From contig JAUMIR010000004.1 of NCBI GenBank assembly GCA_030847615.1, forward strand, positions 228,264,501-228,328,500: a stretch of 64,000 nucleotides of DNA. Direction: 5' to 3'. Origin of the DNA: Gambelia wislizenii. Lineage: Eukaryota; Chordata; Lepidosauria; Squamata; Crotaphytidae. Position 1 is the stretch's first letter; each line of letters starts with the position of its first letter. Positions 1 through 11,255 of this stretch are shown one piece after another. A program made the position numbers and the translations under genes. A model generated the notes under the pieces. That model ran no database searches, had not been told where the DNA came from, and saw only the letters and a list, made by a program, of their open reading frames with translations.

Positions 1-296
1 GGTCTGGTTTTACAATATCTTCAGACTTGTATATGTATGTGCTTGTGTTTAATAATGGAATGTTCCATTATTACAATATGAAACACTGAGGACATACAGG
101 AATTGGAAAGGCCTTTCATTGTATTGTTCATTCATTGTACTGTTAGAGCAGAATCCTAATAATTCTTTGACTTTTGAAGAGCATTGCATGTTTGGCTGAT
201 TGTGTTTATTGGAGATTTTAATGGAAGTTTAACAGCAATAGCACTCCTCCACTACTGAATTTCTTGAATGGGCAATTAATCTGTAGGGTCATGGTC
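1..296. other. Unassigned left edge
   Basis: AT-rich unique-looking DNA without a supported gene or recognised repeat. Confidence 0.4.
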
Positions 297-299
297 TCA

Positions 300-973
300 G
301 GAGATTATCACACGAGACTGTTTTCCATGGCAATAGCATTATAGAAGGAAACAAATAACACACCGCTTTGAAAACATTGAGTATCACACTTCTCTTCTTT
401 CCCAGAACTGCTCTGCTTTGAAAACTCTCCTAGTACAATAAATTTCTTTCTTCAGTGCTGGCATTACAGCAGGATGAGGACTTATTCTTCTCCCTCCCCC
501 TCCCCCTTGCAATTCCAAAGCAGGCTAACTCCATGCCTTTTGGTTTTTTTATTTTTATCTTTGCTGTGTTTGTGTAGATATAGCAAAAAATGATTTTAAA
601 TGATTTTTATTTTATGATTTTTCTGTAATTATGCAAACACGGCAATATATATATTTTTTAAAAAACAGACAGGCATGGTGTTAGCCTGCTCTAGAATAGC
701 AAGGGAAGGGGGAGGGAGGAAAATCCCCCCCCCCCCGTGACTGTTCTAATGCTGGTATTGAAGTGAAGAGACTTATCACACTCAGCCAACTCCTGGAACA
801 GCAGCGGTATTGGGAATTTATTGACGGTTTTCCTGTCAATGAAAAGGAGTGTCACACTAATGGGGTGATTAAAACCAGAAACAGGACAGCAACGATGTTA
901 TCTGATAAGGTTTGGCCATAGAGCTACTGTCCCTACTTTAATTCCACCTTTTTTGCTTCATGTGATAATCTCC
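300..973. mobile_element. 3-bp-TSD MITE, long copy (674 bp)
   Basis: The termini are inverted repeats: ggagattatcacac on the left and gtgataatctcc on the right. They are flanked by the direct repeat TCA (297-299 and 974-976). The interior holds a second inverted motif (ttatcacact and similar) and a poly-C run near 727-737. It has no transposase frame. The ends match the main MITE group of this window, which is probably PIF/Harbinger-like by TSD length. Confidence 0.7.
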
Positions 974-976
974 TCA

Positions 977-1246
977 GATGAAAACTCTTAAGAGAGTAAT
1001 GGTGTGGGTGGTGGGTGGGAGGAGGAAGCAGTATAGAAGAGAAATTGAGAGCGTAGATTTGTAGCTGGAGTGGAGTAAAGGAGCAAAGCACACACAAGCT
1101 CATTTTGGGGATCTGCTGCCTACTGATCGGGTGTCCACTTGCACATTATCACACAGAAAGAGGACATGCATCACCAGAAGGAAGACATAGATGTGCATAA
1201 AATTTACACGTAATTTCTGAACAGGTGTGCACTTTAAAGGAATAAC
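977..1246. other. Unassigned spacer
   Basis: No gene or recognised repeat is seen. Confidence 0.4.
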
Positions 1247-1248
1247 TA

Positions 1249-1478
1249 CAGTTGTCCCTCCACATTTACAGATTTGGCATTCACGGATTTAAGTATTCAC
1301 AGCTTGAAAATATTCTTAAAAAAATAATAATCCAAAAAGCAAACCTTGATTTTGCCATCTTATATAAGGGACACCATTTTGCTATGCCATTGCATATAAT
1401 GGGACTTGAGTGTTCACGGATTTGGGTATTCATGGAGGATCCTGGAACCAAACCCCAGCGAATGTAAAGGGACAACTG
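1249..1478 (+). mobile_element. Tigger/pogo-like MITE, family A, copy 1
   Basis: The element has terminal inverted repeats cagttgtccctcc / gggacaactg flanked by TA (1247-1248 and 1479-1480), as expected for the Tc1/mariner-pogo group. It resembles mammalian MER2/Tigger MITEs in its repeated 'tattcatgga'-type motifs. It is non-autonomous at 230 bp. The small frames on both strands are chance frames. Other copies lie at 13949, 33188 (inverted) and 52389. Confidence 0.78.
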
Positions 1479-1491
1479 TATAACTAAAATA

Positions 1492-1717
1492 CAAGTTGTC
1501 CTCCATATCCATGGATTCTGTATCCATGGTTTCATTTATCCACATCTGAAAAAAATATGCTCTCTCTCTAGGCATTTCTAGGTCCTCCAATGTGATTCTA
1601 TGGTCAACTTCTAGCATTCTTCTCGTTGAAAATAATAGGGTTCCCGGTTATCCATGGTTTCAGGTATCCACGGGGAGGTCTTGGAACATATCCCCCATGG
1701 ATATGGAGGCTGACCTG
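1492..1717 (+). mobile_element. Tigger/pogo-like MITE, family B, copy 1
   Basis: TA-flanked (1490-1491 and 1718-1719) element with inverted ends near caagttgtcctcc and its mirror at 1705-1717. It contains the motif ctaggcatttctaggtcctc, which also occurs in the disrupted copy at 33163-34265 and, diverged, at 30350-30594. It is about 226 bp and non-autonomous. Confidence 0.7.
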
Positions 1718-1719
1718 TA

Positions 1720-1997
1720 GCACATCTGAAGATTGACCAGGGGACCCAAGCCAAGCACTTGCTCATGTTCAAGTGCTGCAGAATGCTGATGGGCAATTTC
1801 TCCCTTTCCTATAGTTCTTTAACTTTAAGTCACACTTGGACTTCATAGTCCTTCCAACAGGACCATCTTCTATAGAGCACACAACTAACTGCATGCTAAA
1901 GAGGGCTGCCTATCTGCCTCCACTGCCTCTGCTTCTGGATGTGCAAATATTTGACACCCAAAGTAACCAGTTTTCTCCTGACCAAAGTGAATGAACG
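1720..1997. other. Unassigned spacer
   Basis: No gene or recognised repeat is seen between the Tigger-like pair and the L2 tail. Confidence 0.35.
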
Positions 1998-3365
1998 GTG
2001 TTGTTGTTGTTATGTTTATATCCCACTCCCCCCGCTGTAAATTGGGACTCAAAGCAGCTCACAATTAAAAAAAAATATACAATTAGAAACAAAAAAGTGT
2101 GCATTAATATAGAATTAAACTATTTACAGTATTAAACAATTCAGACTACAGTAAAATAATAAAATGCAATTTAAAAAACAATAAATAAAAGCTCTTAAAA
2201 ACAGCTCAGTTAAAACCATGCAGCACCCTCTAGCCAGTTCTTATAAAAAAATTCTGTTTTAAAGGCCTATCAGAATAAAAAGGTTTTAGCCTGCTGATGA
2301 AAGGACTACAAGGAGGGGCCATTCTGGCCTCCCTGGGAAGGGAGTTCCAGAATCTAGGGGAGCCACCAAGAAGTCCCTCTCTTGCCTTCCCACCAACCAT
2401 TCTTGCGACAGTGATGGGACTGAGAGAAGGGCCTCTCCTGATGATCTCAGAGCCTATGCTGGCTACTACACAGAAATACAGTCTCCCAAATAGCCTGGAC
2501 CTGAGCCATATAGGGCTTTATAGGTCATAACCAGTACTTGGAATTGTGCCCAGAAACAAACTGACAGCCAGTGGAGCTGTTTCAACAGGGGCATAGTACG
2601 GCCTCTGTAACCTGCCCCTGTTAACAGTCTGGCTCTTTGGATCAGCTGAAGTTTCCAAACACTCTTCAAAGGCAGCCCCAAGTAGAGCAAATTACGGTAG
2701 CACAAACAGAATATAATGAAGGTGTGTACTACTGTGGCCAAGTCAAGCATGTCAAGGAATGGGCATAGTTGGTGCACAAGCTTCAAATGTGCAAAAGCAC
2801 TCCTGGCCACTGCAGAAACCTGGGACTCCAGGTTCAAAGCTGAGTCCAGGAGTAAACCCAAACTGTGAACCTGTGTCTTCACAGATTGTGTCTTATCTAA
2901 CACAGGCTGAATCCCTATTTCCTGATCTGCCTTCTGACTGACCAAGAACACTTCTGTCTTGTTTGGATTAAGTTTCAATTTGTTTGCCCACATCCAGTCC
3001 ATTACTTATGGCAGGCACTGGTTTCAGACCAGGAGAGCCTCCTTGAATTGGGGAGGAAAGGAGTAGTAGAGTTGGGTGGCATCTGCATATTGATGGTGCT
3101 GCACCCCAAAAACTCCAGATGACCTTTCCCGGTGGTTTCATGTATATTTTAAATAGCATGGGGGACAAAACAGAACTTTGAGGGACATCACAGGTCAATG
3201 GCCAGGGGGTTGACCAGGAGTCCTCCAGCACCATCTTCTGGGTTTGCCCCTCAAGGAAGGAATGGAGCCACTGTAAAACAATGCCTCCCAATACCATCCT
3301 AGTGAGGTGGCCGAGAAGGATATCATGGTGGATGATAGTACTGGTGGATAATAGCTTTTTTCCAT
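1998..3365 (-). pseudogene. L2-type LINE, 3' half with dead reverse transcriptase
   Basis: On the minus strand this reads as the C-terminal part of an L2-clade (CR1-group) LINE polyprotein followed by its 3' end. The frame at 3297-2968 has the RT stretch that in the family is a GVPQGS-like box (here DVPQSSVLSPMLF). The frame at 3002-2466 begins MDWMWANKLKLNPNKTEVFL and continues with the conserved thumb and C-terminal region (VHSLGLLLDSALNLESQVSA, ARLLTGAGYR). The frames are offset, so at least one frameshift separates them. The 3' terminus is the cttgctttgagtccc-like block with a short (AAC)n tail, read antisense at 1998-2060. The 5' part is missing, the usual result of truncated target-primed insertion. 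CR1 proper is less likely because the tail lacks CR1 octamers. Confidence 0.8.
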
Positions 3366-3377
3366 AAATGGAAACAG

Positions 3378-3602
3378 GGACCCTTTCACACTACATTTAT
3401 AGTGGTATGATTCTATTTTAACTGCCATGACAACATTCTGTGTAATCCTGGGATTTAGCATTAAGGAATGGGCATTTAGAATTCTCAGCTAGAGAGATCC
3501 TTTAGTGCCTTACCAAATTAGGGACTCCAGGATTCCATAGGATGTTGACATGGCAGCTAGAGCGGAATTGTAGTGCTATAACTATATAGTGTGAAAGGGC
3601 CT
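3378..3602. mobile_element. Foldback MITE family F, copy 1
   Basis: Inverted ends (accctttcacact / agtgtgaaagggcc) enclose two long arms that share motifs such as cctgggattt and ctccaggattcc. It lies at the 5' edge of the antisense L2. No coding capacity. Related copies: 18768, 24039, 29330, 32469, 40052, 49034. Confidence 0.7.
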
Positions 3603-3619
3603 CTTGAGTAAAGAGCAAT

Positions 3620-3905
3620 GATTTGGGATGTGAACATCTTTCAGTCTCAATGCTATTAAAATTCTCTGAATTCCATCTGCATTCTCTTCTTGTTGCTTGA
3701 TTTCTTGTTTTGCATTGGCTTGTGAGACTTTGTGAGTTTTTATCTCATGAAAATTCAAACATATTTTGGTATGCAGTTCTTCCTAATGCATATACTTTCT
3801 AACACATCCTAATGTATTCATTTCTCACATACTGAGCCATGTTTTTTGTGTATTTTCCAAAGATACACATTTTGAGTTCTGTGCATTAATTTTTGTATAA
3901 TTTAA
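3620..3905. repeat. Unnamed interspersed repeat H, copy 1
   Basis: This stretch matches 10978-11255 in order and orientation: gggatgtgaa, then ccatctgcat / cccacctgcat, then tgttttgcattgg, ttgtgagactt, and caaacatatt. The copies are diverged. No protein or structural signal identifies the class; its orientation is unknown. Confidence 0.55.
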
Positions 3906-4113
3906 AAAGGAAAAAGGGGAAAAATATTCTTGAGATTTCTTCCCAATAATGGGAAACTGAAAGGCATGCGCACATACTCTTGCTAATGGTCTTGCAAACC
4001 ACAAATTGGATGCATTTATACTTTTTCAGTGACTATAAGTTTCTTCTCCATTGTTATCAATAATGCCTTTCCCCCACTGCTGATAAAATAAGGCAGCTAG
4101 AGGCAATCCTATC
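3906..4113. other. Unassigned spacer
   Basis: No feature recognised. Confidence 0.35.
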
Positions 4114-4116
4114 TTA

Positions 4117-4703
4117 GGACTTTATTAAACCACCCCCTAAACCCGTTCTTTTGCCAGCATAATTTGTGACTTTTTATGCCAGTGAAAGAGCCTCCTTTAC
4201 CAAACTTACCTTGTATCCCGTCTAAAGGCAGCCCCAGCAATGATGGAGGAGTGAATGGAGCTCCGTTCACTTCCTCAAATGAAATCCCGTGGATTCTTGA
4301 GAGAAGACGCGAGCATGGGAAATTCAAAAATAAAAGCAAAAACAACACTGAAAAAGTTACAAAAAGCACATAAACACACTTTAAAAGTCCCAAGTAAACA
4401 AGGGAGTTTCATAAAAAGAGCATCACCTACTTGATTTCACAATCTCACCCAGAAGTGTTCTGGCTGGACCAGCCATTCACGATGTATTCATGGGAGGGGG
4501 CGGGAAGGCACGATGTTTCAAACTCCAGCAGTGCTGGCAAAAAATCACCACAGCAGATCTATTGATGGCTTGTCCTATCAATAAAATAGAATGGCCTATT
4601 GCCAATACATACATGTGAAAGGACATTGTTGTCTAGTATGCATGCTCTTTCGCATTTATGTGGTATCTTTATGATGCCGTATTTAGTGCATCTGATAAAG
4701 TCC
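4117..4703. mobile_element. 3-bp-TSD MITE family A, 587 bp
   Basis: Inverted ends ggactttat / gataaagtcc lie inside the direct repeat TTA (4114-4116 and 4704-4706). The internal block (gggaaattcaaaaataaaa, ctttaaaagtccc, ctcacccagaagtgttctgg) is shared with copies at 9400, 17365, 35256, 49259, 61070 and, inverted, 39200 and 62062. It is non-autonomous with no transposase frame. Confidence 0.78.
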
Positions 4704-4706
4704 TTA

Positions 4707-6575
4707 GATGTGCTGGAGAAAGTCAAGAAGGGGTGGTGATAGCGATGATATAAAGAGACCACGTGATAATATTCATACTGTATCAAATGAAGTGTCAAAT
4801 TCCTCAACATACAACACAAAAGTTCAAGCCCTTTTAAAAGCCCTGTGTTTACTTGCAATCTAAGGTAGCTAGGACTAATTTGAATGGCTTCCACTTATAT
4901 TTATTACAGTGTTTTTAAATGACAGTGGCAATGAGACTCTGCTCCGAATAAGGAGGTCATGCTTTTCATGATCTCAGAATCATAGTACAAGTCAAAAGCC
5001 AATGCAAAAAGCTGAAGGTAACATTAACCAAACGACTGGTTCTGAATGATGTACCTCAGTTTTCATCTGTCAGACTATTCATAAACATTTCCTAAATCAT
5101 GGTCTAATTATGAAGCTTAAGGCCACAGTGGATTTGATGGCTGACAGTGAGTCAGGTAGAGGGCATTTTGCCAAGGAAGGCACCAGCATGGCACCTTCCA
5201 GTTTTGAGCTGGAATGAATTTGAAAGAATGGTTTCTCTGGCATCTTCCTTCTCCGCTTAGGGTTGACCCCCCCCTGCAGATTTACTGGGATTAAAAGCTA
5301 TTCTGCTGCTACTGAGCTCCCCTATCATTCAAATTGTGTTGCATTTTCCTTCAAAGTCTGAAAATATTACCGTACTTTTATGGACAACAACTGCTAGAAT
5401 CCTGCCTGCCAGTTCCTCTCTCTGTGTGTGAATTACAGACCAAAAAGTAACCTTTTGATGTTCTGTGTTCCTTCCCCCACAAACACTACCAAACTGCAGC
5501 ATTTGATTAAGAAAATGACATCCTAATTATGAAAATGCATTACAAACTAGATGCCTGTAACCATAGTACTTGAAGGCACATGACAATAATGACAACAAAG
5601 CACATGATTGTTTCACTTGTCTTTAATAATAGATGAACAACCTTGTGTACATCACGGAAGACACAATAGCCACATAGGAAACTTGGAACTGGAGTTTAAA
5701 AGGGCGGTCTGTGTATCCATCATAAATCACTTTTCTCAAGAGCTATTCCCAAATTTCTTTATGGGAAGCACAACACTTAAAACCTAATTACTCCAATAAG
5801 ACCAAGACAAGTTGGGAGTCTAGATGTACCTGAGGAAGTGTATTTGTTATCTTTACTTACACGTTTTGTCAATATTGCAGCAAAATGTTTAGATCCTAGA
5901 CTTAATGAGCTTATGCTTTACACATTCACATTTATTATTCTGAAGCAAACAATTAACTTTTCCCTTCCCCAAATCACTTAGGAGGGATCTAATCACCATT
6001 TCATGCCTCTCCATTCATTGTATGTTTGTGTGGAAGCACTGCTTGCCAATCATGATTATGTGCAATTTAAATTCACTGAAATCATAGCACCCTATAGGAA
6101 CAAAATGAACTTTGCTTCTGCTGCCGATGCTAAGCACATTTATTTGGGAATAGGCACTCTTTTATGGTAGAAAGGACTAATATATTTTGAAAGCTTTAAA
6201 ATGATAAAATGGGCATCTATAGCCATGTATAGCTAGACACCCTGAATGTTTTTTAACATTGGAAGGAAACATGCTGAGGCAATCACTGTTAGTCCCAGAG
6301 AGTCTTGGCATGCTCATGCAAGACCAGAAAACAATGCCAGGCACCATCACCTGATTCTCTCGGGGTATAGTTTGGAGGGCTCCCTGGACTATTGACCCTA
6401 AGGTTCAGCTAGAAGTTGAAAAAGTTACTAGAATGCAAAATGATTTTTAGATGTTATAGCCTAAAAATGTAATTTTTTTCAAGCTCTGGGCTGAGTCCTA
6501 CCTGCATCACTGGTGGAGAACAAGCTCAATGATGTAGAATATAATGGAGTGGAGCTTTTGTATGATGAAAGTAGA
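4707..6575. other. Long unassigned stretch
   Basis: About 1.9 kb of AT-rich, unique-looking DNA. No ORF, SINE tail or inverted termini were recognised. Short frames here lack codon or domain signals. Confidence 0.4.
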
Positions 6576-7569
6576 AGAGCAGATGTTAGTTTGTTTGGAA
6601 GGATGTCCCCCAAAATTCCTTAAAATGATTATCTTGCTACACGAGGGCCAGCATGGTCAAGTCAGATATGGCGATGCTCTTTCAGAGCCCTTTCTAATAA
6701 CTAATGAAGTGAAGCAAGGTTGTGTTCTTGCACCAACTTTATTTACAATCTTCTTCAGCATGATGCTCGAAAGGGCTACAGCAGAGCTTGAAGAAGATGA
6801 CGGCATCTATATACGTTACCGTACTGATGGTAGCTTGTTTAACTTAAGCCATCTGAGGGCTCGCACTAAGACTCTAAACTATCTAGTCCGTGAGCTGCTG
6901 TTCGCTGATGATGATGCCCTTTTGCCCACACAGAAGCAGCTCTGCAGCGCCTAACATCCTGCTTTGCAACAGCTGCAGAGCTGTTTGGGCTGGAAGTCAA
7001 CCTGAAGAAAACAGAAGTTCTTTACCAGCCTGCACCACAGGACAAACACCACCATCCCCACATTGCTGTCGGCAAATCTGTGCTCAAGTCCATTCAGCAG
7101 TTCACCTACCTGGGAAGCATCATCTCCTCAGATGCCAAGATTGACAAAGAGATTGATCACAGATTAGCAAAGGCATATAGGGCATTTGGAAGACTTCACA
7201 AAAGAGTCTGGAGTAATAAACACCTGAGGCAAAGCACAAAAATCAGTGTGTATAGAGCCATTGTACTGTCTATTCTCCTTTATGGATCTGAAACATGGGT
7301 CACCTATCGCCACCACCTACGACTCCTTGAACGCTTTCATCAGCACTGTATATGCACAATGCTAAATATACACTGGACTGACTATGTGACGAATGTTGCT
7401 GTCCTTGAGCAAGCAGGGATCACCAGCATTGAGGCCATAATATTGAGAACACAGCTGCGCTGGGCAGGGCACATTTCTAGGATGGAGGACCATCGCCTCC
7501 CAAAAATACTACTCTACGGTGAACTTGCCACGGGTCAGCATAAGAGGGGCGCTCCAAAAAATAAACACA

Positions 7570-7595
7570 AAAACAACAACAACAACAACAACAAC
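7570..7595 (+). repeat. (AAC)n microsatellite inside the LINE frame
   Basis: About eight AAC units interrupt the LINE between ...GAPK and RYKDSLKQH-type residues that would otherwise be contiguous. In one frame it reads as a run of asparagines. It is an insertion or expansion after the LINE arrived. Confidence 0.75.
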
Positions 7596-7738
7596 GATAT
7601 AAGGACTCCCTGAAACAACATCTCAGGCTTGGCCAAATTGATCACCAACAGTGGTCCGCCCTGGCCTCACATTGGGAGGCATGGAGATACACTATCCACA
7701 ATGCTGCAGCTTTATTTGAGAACTCATGCCGAATAGGT

Positions 7739-8715
7739 TGTCATGGGCTCAAACCTGAGTTCACTTCCCAGGAGCCCCAGGTTAGCCCTCTCTGCAGGGT
7801 TAGTCCTGAGTATCCTCATGCAAGGATGCTCCCTACAGCCCCCAAAACCATCCAGTAGCTGCCACCACCACCCACTGAATCAAACTGGGGTGCTTCTTTC
7901 CCCTTGGGACCCTTCCTTTCTCACGCACAACGCAGTGGGAAGTTGTGTGTTGTATATTAACCAGTGGCGCTCCTTGCCACTATAGAATCAACTAACTCTC
8001 ACCTCCTAACCCCAGAGGAGGCTCACAGTAGCATAGTCAAGAGTAAGGCACGTGGTCAGCATCAGCATAGGAAGATAGAAGTTTACTTTATTCAAGAGAA
8101 GTAGTCATGCAATCTCACATGAGGCAGGATTCTCCCCTACCTCAGGCAGGCAGGCTTAAAGTGATAGCAATACAGAGTATCAAGATCAAAGCATTACATT
8201 ACTCAGGTTACATTCAATTACTAATTTAGTTACATTCAACCAAAGTAAAGAAATTAAAAAGAATTTCCTAACGCAACTAAACAGGCCCTAATCTCTACTA
8301 AATACTTGCAGTTTGTTGCCTTGAGATGTTATTCAGGCATCTGGGAGCTCAAACCAGAGATGGAATGGCTGTGCTCTACTAGCATAGCAGTCTTTGTTCC
8401 TTCACATCTCCAGAATCTTTCTCTCCAAATCTCTCGCAACTCACTCACACTGGTTTCAAACAAAAGCAGTTAAATCCTCTCCGGTTTTCCCGGGCTTAAA
8501 GCTGTAATTGGTCAGTCCAGTCACATGGTGTCATGGTAATGATGTCATCTCATTAGCTCTGTGAAGGTGGTGCTTTAGACCCTTCCCATTAACCTTTTTC
8601 TTACCTGATACTATGCTGGCAAGACAATCTGTTTACAGACAAAGAGAGTTATAGTTCTCTAGCAGAATGATGGAAGTTGCACCCTGTGGCAACATGATGG
8701 AACTCCATCATGACA
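7739..8715 (-). mobile_element. Solo LTR (~977 bp) inserted in the LINE
   Basis: The insert begins tgtcatggg and ends catcatgaca, giving TG...CA ends, and is flanked by TAGGT (7734-7738) and CAGGT (8716-8720), a 5-bp duplication with one mismatch. Read on the minus strand it carries a polyadenylation-type AATAAA signal near 8088. LINE coding sequence resumes exactly after it. No internal gag or pol is present, so this is a solo LTR. ERV and Gypsy origin cannot be told apart from the LTR alone. Confidence 0.65.
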
Positions 8716-8895
8716 CAGGTCTTGAAGAGAAACGATAACGCAGAAAGAACCACAACCCAGAAACATCACCCAAGGAGACCCTCTGCTGTGCTTTCTGCAA
8801 CCGGACTTGTTTATCTCGGATTGGCCTTTTTAGTCATCAGCGCGCTTGCAGAAAGCGGAGGATGAGTCCTTCCTAAATCTTTGTTTGCGAAGAAA

Positions 8896-9398
8896 AGCCA
8901 GAGAGAGAAAGTTACAGCACTGGATAGGATGTGCAGAAAACATTGACTGAAAAGTGAGCCATGCAAAGGATCTCAGCAACAATGATATGATGTAGCCATT
9001 CATCTAAAAACAGGTCTGTGACTGCAAAAAGGGTCCCACAATCCATTGCATCTCCCAAGACAAAAATGCAGTAAAAAACAATGTCCTTAATATGTCCCCT
9101 CTGCCTTTGGATTTCCAAATCATAGAGAAGTTTCACTAACCATGACTCATAAAAAATCTGACACTCTGTTTTAATCCCCCATGTGAGAAAAATCTTATTT
9201 TCTTATTTGGCGCATCATTGAGCAATGTTGCTAGTATATTCTGGCTTCTAAGGATTGTAGCATTTCATGACATGTAAGTAATCTTTGGTGAAAACCACAC
9301 AGAAGTAATATGAAGCTTCATCTCTGTTTCACACCATGCAAGTTGTCACCTGAGAATGCAACCATCAAATACTGGCCATTCATGTGGGAACTCACATG
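8896..9398. other. Unassigned spacer
   Basis: About 500 bp without recognised gene or repeat. Confidence 0.35.
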
Positions 9399-9399
9399 A

Positions 9400-9974
9400 C
9401 GGGCCACTTAAAAATGTTCTTTTGCCAGCATAAAAAAATATCCATTTTTATGCCAGCAAAAGAATGTACTCCACCACCACCCCACACTTACCTCCTCTCC
9501 TGGCAAAGGCAGCTCTGTCAATAAACAGGAGTGAATGGAGCCGCGTTCACTTCCTTGTTCAAAATCCTGCATGATTTCATTGCACGGGAAATTCAAAAGT
9601 AAAAAAAGAAATAAACATCTAAAGTTACCCTAAGCACCTAAACACACTAAAAAAATCTTCCAAGTACCGTAACCTGCGGAGGGTCATAAAAAGTTCATCA
9701 CTTACCTGAATGTTGTGATCTCACCCGGAAGGCTTCTGTCTGGTCCGGCCATTGTCTGGATAAGTACGAGAGTTAAATGGCCCGATGTTTCGCATGCTGG
9801 CAATGCCGGCACAAAAGCAGCACTGGGATCTATTGATGGCTTAAGCCATCAATTAAAAAGTATGTGATTTTGACAGGACAGAAATGCAAAACGGTGATGT
9901 CATCTGATCTGTGCACTCTTTTGCATTTATGTGGCATCATTATGATGCCATATTTAGTCCATCTGATAAAGTCC
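9400..9974. mobile_element. 3-bp-TSD MITE family A, copy
   Basis: It shares the internal order of the copy at 4117 (ttcttttgccagcataa, gggaaattcaaaa, ctcacccggaag, ccatctgataaagtcc at the right end). The left terminus is degraded, so the start is approximate and no clean TSD is seen. Confidence 0.68.
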
Positions 9975-9977
9975 TGA

Positions 9978-10518
9978 GGAAAAGAAGTGAGGAAGAAGTA
10001 GGAAAATGGATTCTATTGTAAAGAAAAGAAGCACACTAGCACCTGCACTACATGCTTGAGGGAAGGCCAGCATTAGCATCAGGCAAAGTGAGGCAGCCAC
10101 ATCCAGCAACACATCTGAGCTGACATAAAGGGCAGTAAATTATTGGTTATTCTTAGTATTCTAGTATTTTTACTACCAGGGAGGAGGAGAAGTCTTTGCA
10201 GGATTTTATGCTTCAGGTGCCAAAACAAGTTGGCTATACTTGCATACTAGGCATCTTTATTGGGGAAGGATGTATGTACCATTTGCTGCCTTCCCTAAGG
10301 CAGGAAAAATGACTGGGGCCAACCCCAGCCTGTAGGAGTTACAGTTTGCTTCCTTTTTCCTGTAGATGCCAAGGTATAAAAGAGGGCAGAGCAAGAACTT
10401 TAGAAGAGCAGAAGGAAATTTCAGTAAGTTCAGCCATGTCAGGCGAAAGAAAATGGCTCCTGCACCTTAAATGGTTGTACAGAGGGGGGATTTTTTAAAG
10501 GCATAGTTACCATGTGTC
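9978..10518. other. Mostly unassigned; possible repeat D remnant
   Basis: 10065-10345 has phrases reminiscent of repeat D (aagtgaggcagcc, cttcaggtgccaaaa, ggggccaacccc), but the match is weak. The rest is unassigned. Confidence 0.3.
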
Positions 10519-10521
10519 CTA

Positions 10522-10832
10522 GGAGATTATCAGATGCAGGGGAACACACTGAAAAATCACATTCTCAACCATGTGAGAAGATCACTACAAGTACAGAAAG
10601 ATCGACCTTACCAGACACCTGCGTCCTTCTGCTGTTCCAGGGGTGTAGCGCTGCTGTGGACCAGGCTTCCCTTTTGCATTGATGGGGACAAGCCCCTAAT
10701 AAAAAGGGATGCCTTGCCCACGACCATGCTGTGCCCCCAGAACACTGAAGGACATCATCGTCTGGTAAGGTCACTCCTTCCTGTTCTCATTGCAATCTTT
10801 TGATGCCATTTTTGCCACATCTGATAATCTCC
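10522..10832. mobile_element. 3-bp-TSD foldback MITE family B (311 bp)
   Basis: Ends ggagattatcagatg / catctgataatctcc sit inside CTA (10519-10521 and 10833-10835). The arms are mirror images around a centre near 10685 (attgatggggac / cccctaataaaaagg). Related to 20621, 37768, 39796 and 46452. Confidence 0.75.
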
Positions 10833-10835
10833 CTA

Positions 10836-10977
10836 GTTTCCTGTGAGTTCAGATTTATCATTTAGCACCATTGGGGCAGTCAACCTAAGGTGGAAGAGAA
10901 GAGTGCAGTCATTGATTTATACTATATGTTTACCCCCAGAGGGAGACACTGAATGGATTTTCTGTCTCAGGGACAAA
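10836..10977. other. Unassigned spacer
   Basis: No feature recognised. Confidence 0.35.
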
Positions 10978-11255
10978 AAATTGGGGATGTGAAAATCTCT
11001 CAATTTCAATTTCATTGAGTGTCTCCAAATCCCACCTGCATTTCCCTCCTGGCCTTGTTTGGCATTGGGTTGTGAGACTTTATGCTTTCTTCTCACAGTG
11101 AAAATTGTGCAAGTTTGAAACATATTTCTCCTGATTTGATAATTTATTTGCATGATTTACTTAATTTATGCAATTTTCCCCATTGATGAAAGTGTATTTC
11201 TGTAATTTTTGCAATGATGTGCATTTTAGCCATTCACATTTTAAAATGTGAGCAC
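10978..11255. repeat. Unnamed interspersed repeat H, copy 2
   Basis: It aligns by eye with 3620-3905, same orientation. Shared landmarks are gggatgtgaaaatct, cacctgcatt, ttgtttggcattgg, ttgtgagacttta and gaaacatatttc. Confidence 0.55.

Larger units (their letters stand above)
6580..8895 (+). pseudogene. RTE-X-like LINE, 3' half of the RT polyprotein (split by an LTR)
   Basis: The first intact homology is CPPKFLKMIILLHEGQ near 6603, then the RT box VKQGCVLAPTLFT (6711 on) and the catalytic FADD near 6899-6910. A frameshift just after FADD moves the reading frame; it continues as HTEAALQRLTSC and then, in the frame from 7080, as LKSIQQFTYLGSIISSDAK, ILLYGSETW and LRWAGHISRMEDHRLPK. A solo LTR interrupts at 7739-8715. 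Beyond it the frame resumes to a C-x2-C-x12-H-x4-C finger (CAFCNRTC...HQRAC, ~8795-8855), a usual C-terminal feature of this LINE type. The endonuclease and N-terminal RT are absent. RTE-X is my best placement; another APE-type LINE clade is possible. Confidence 0.75.
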
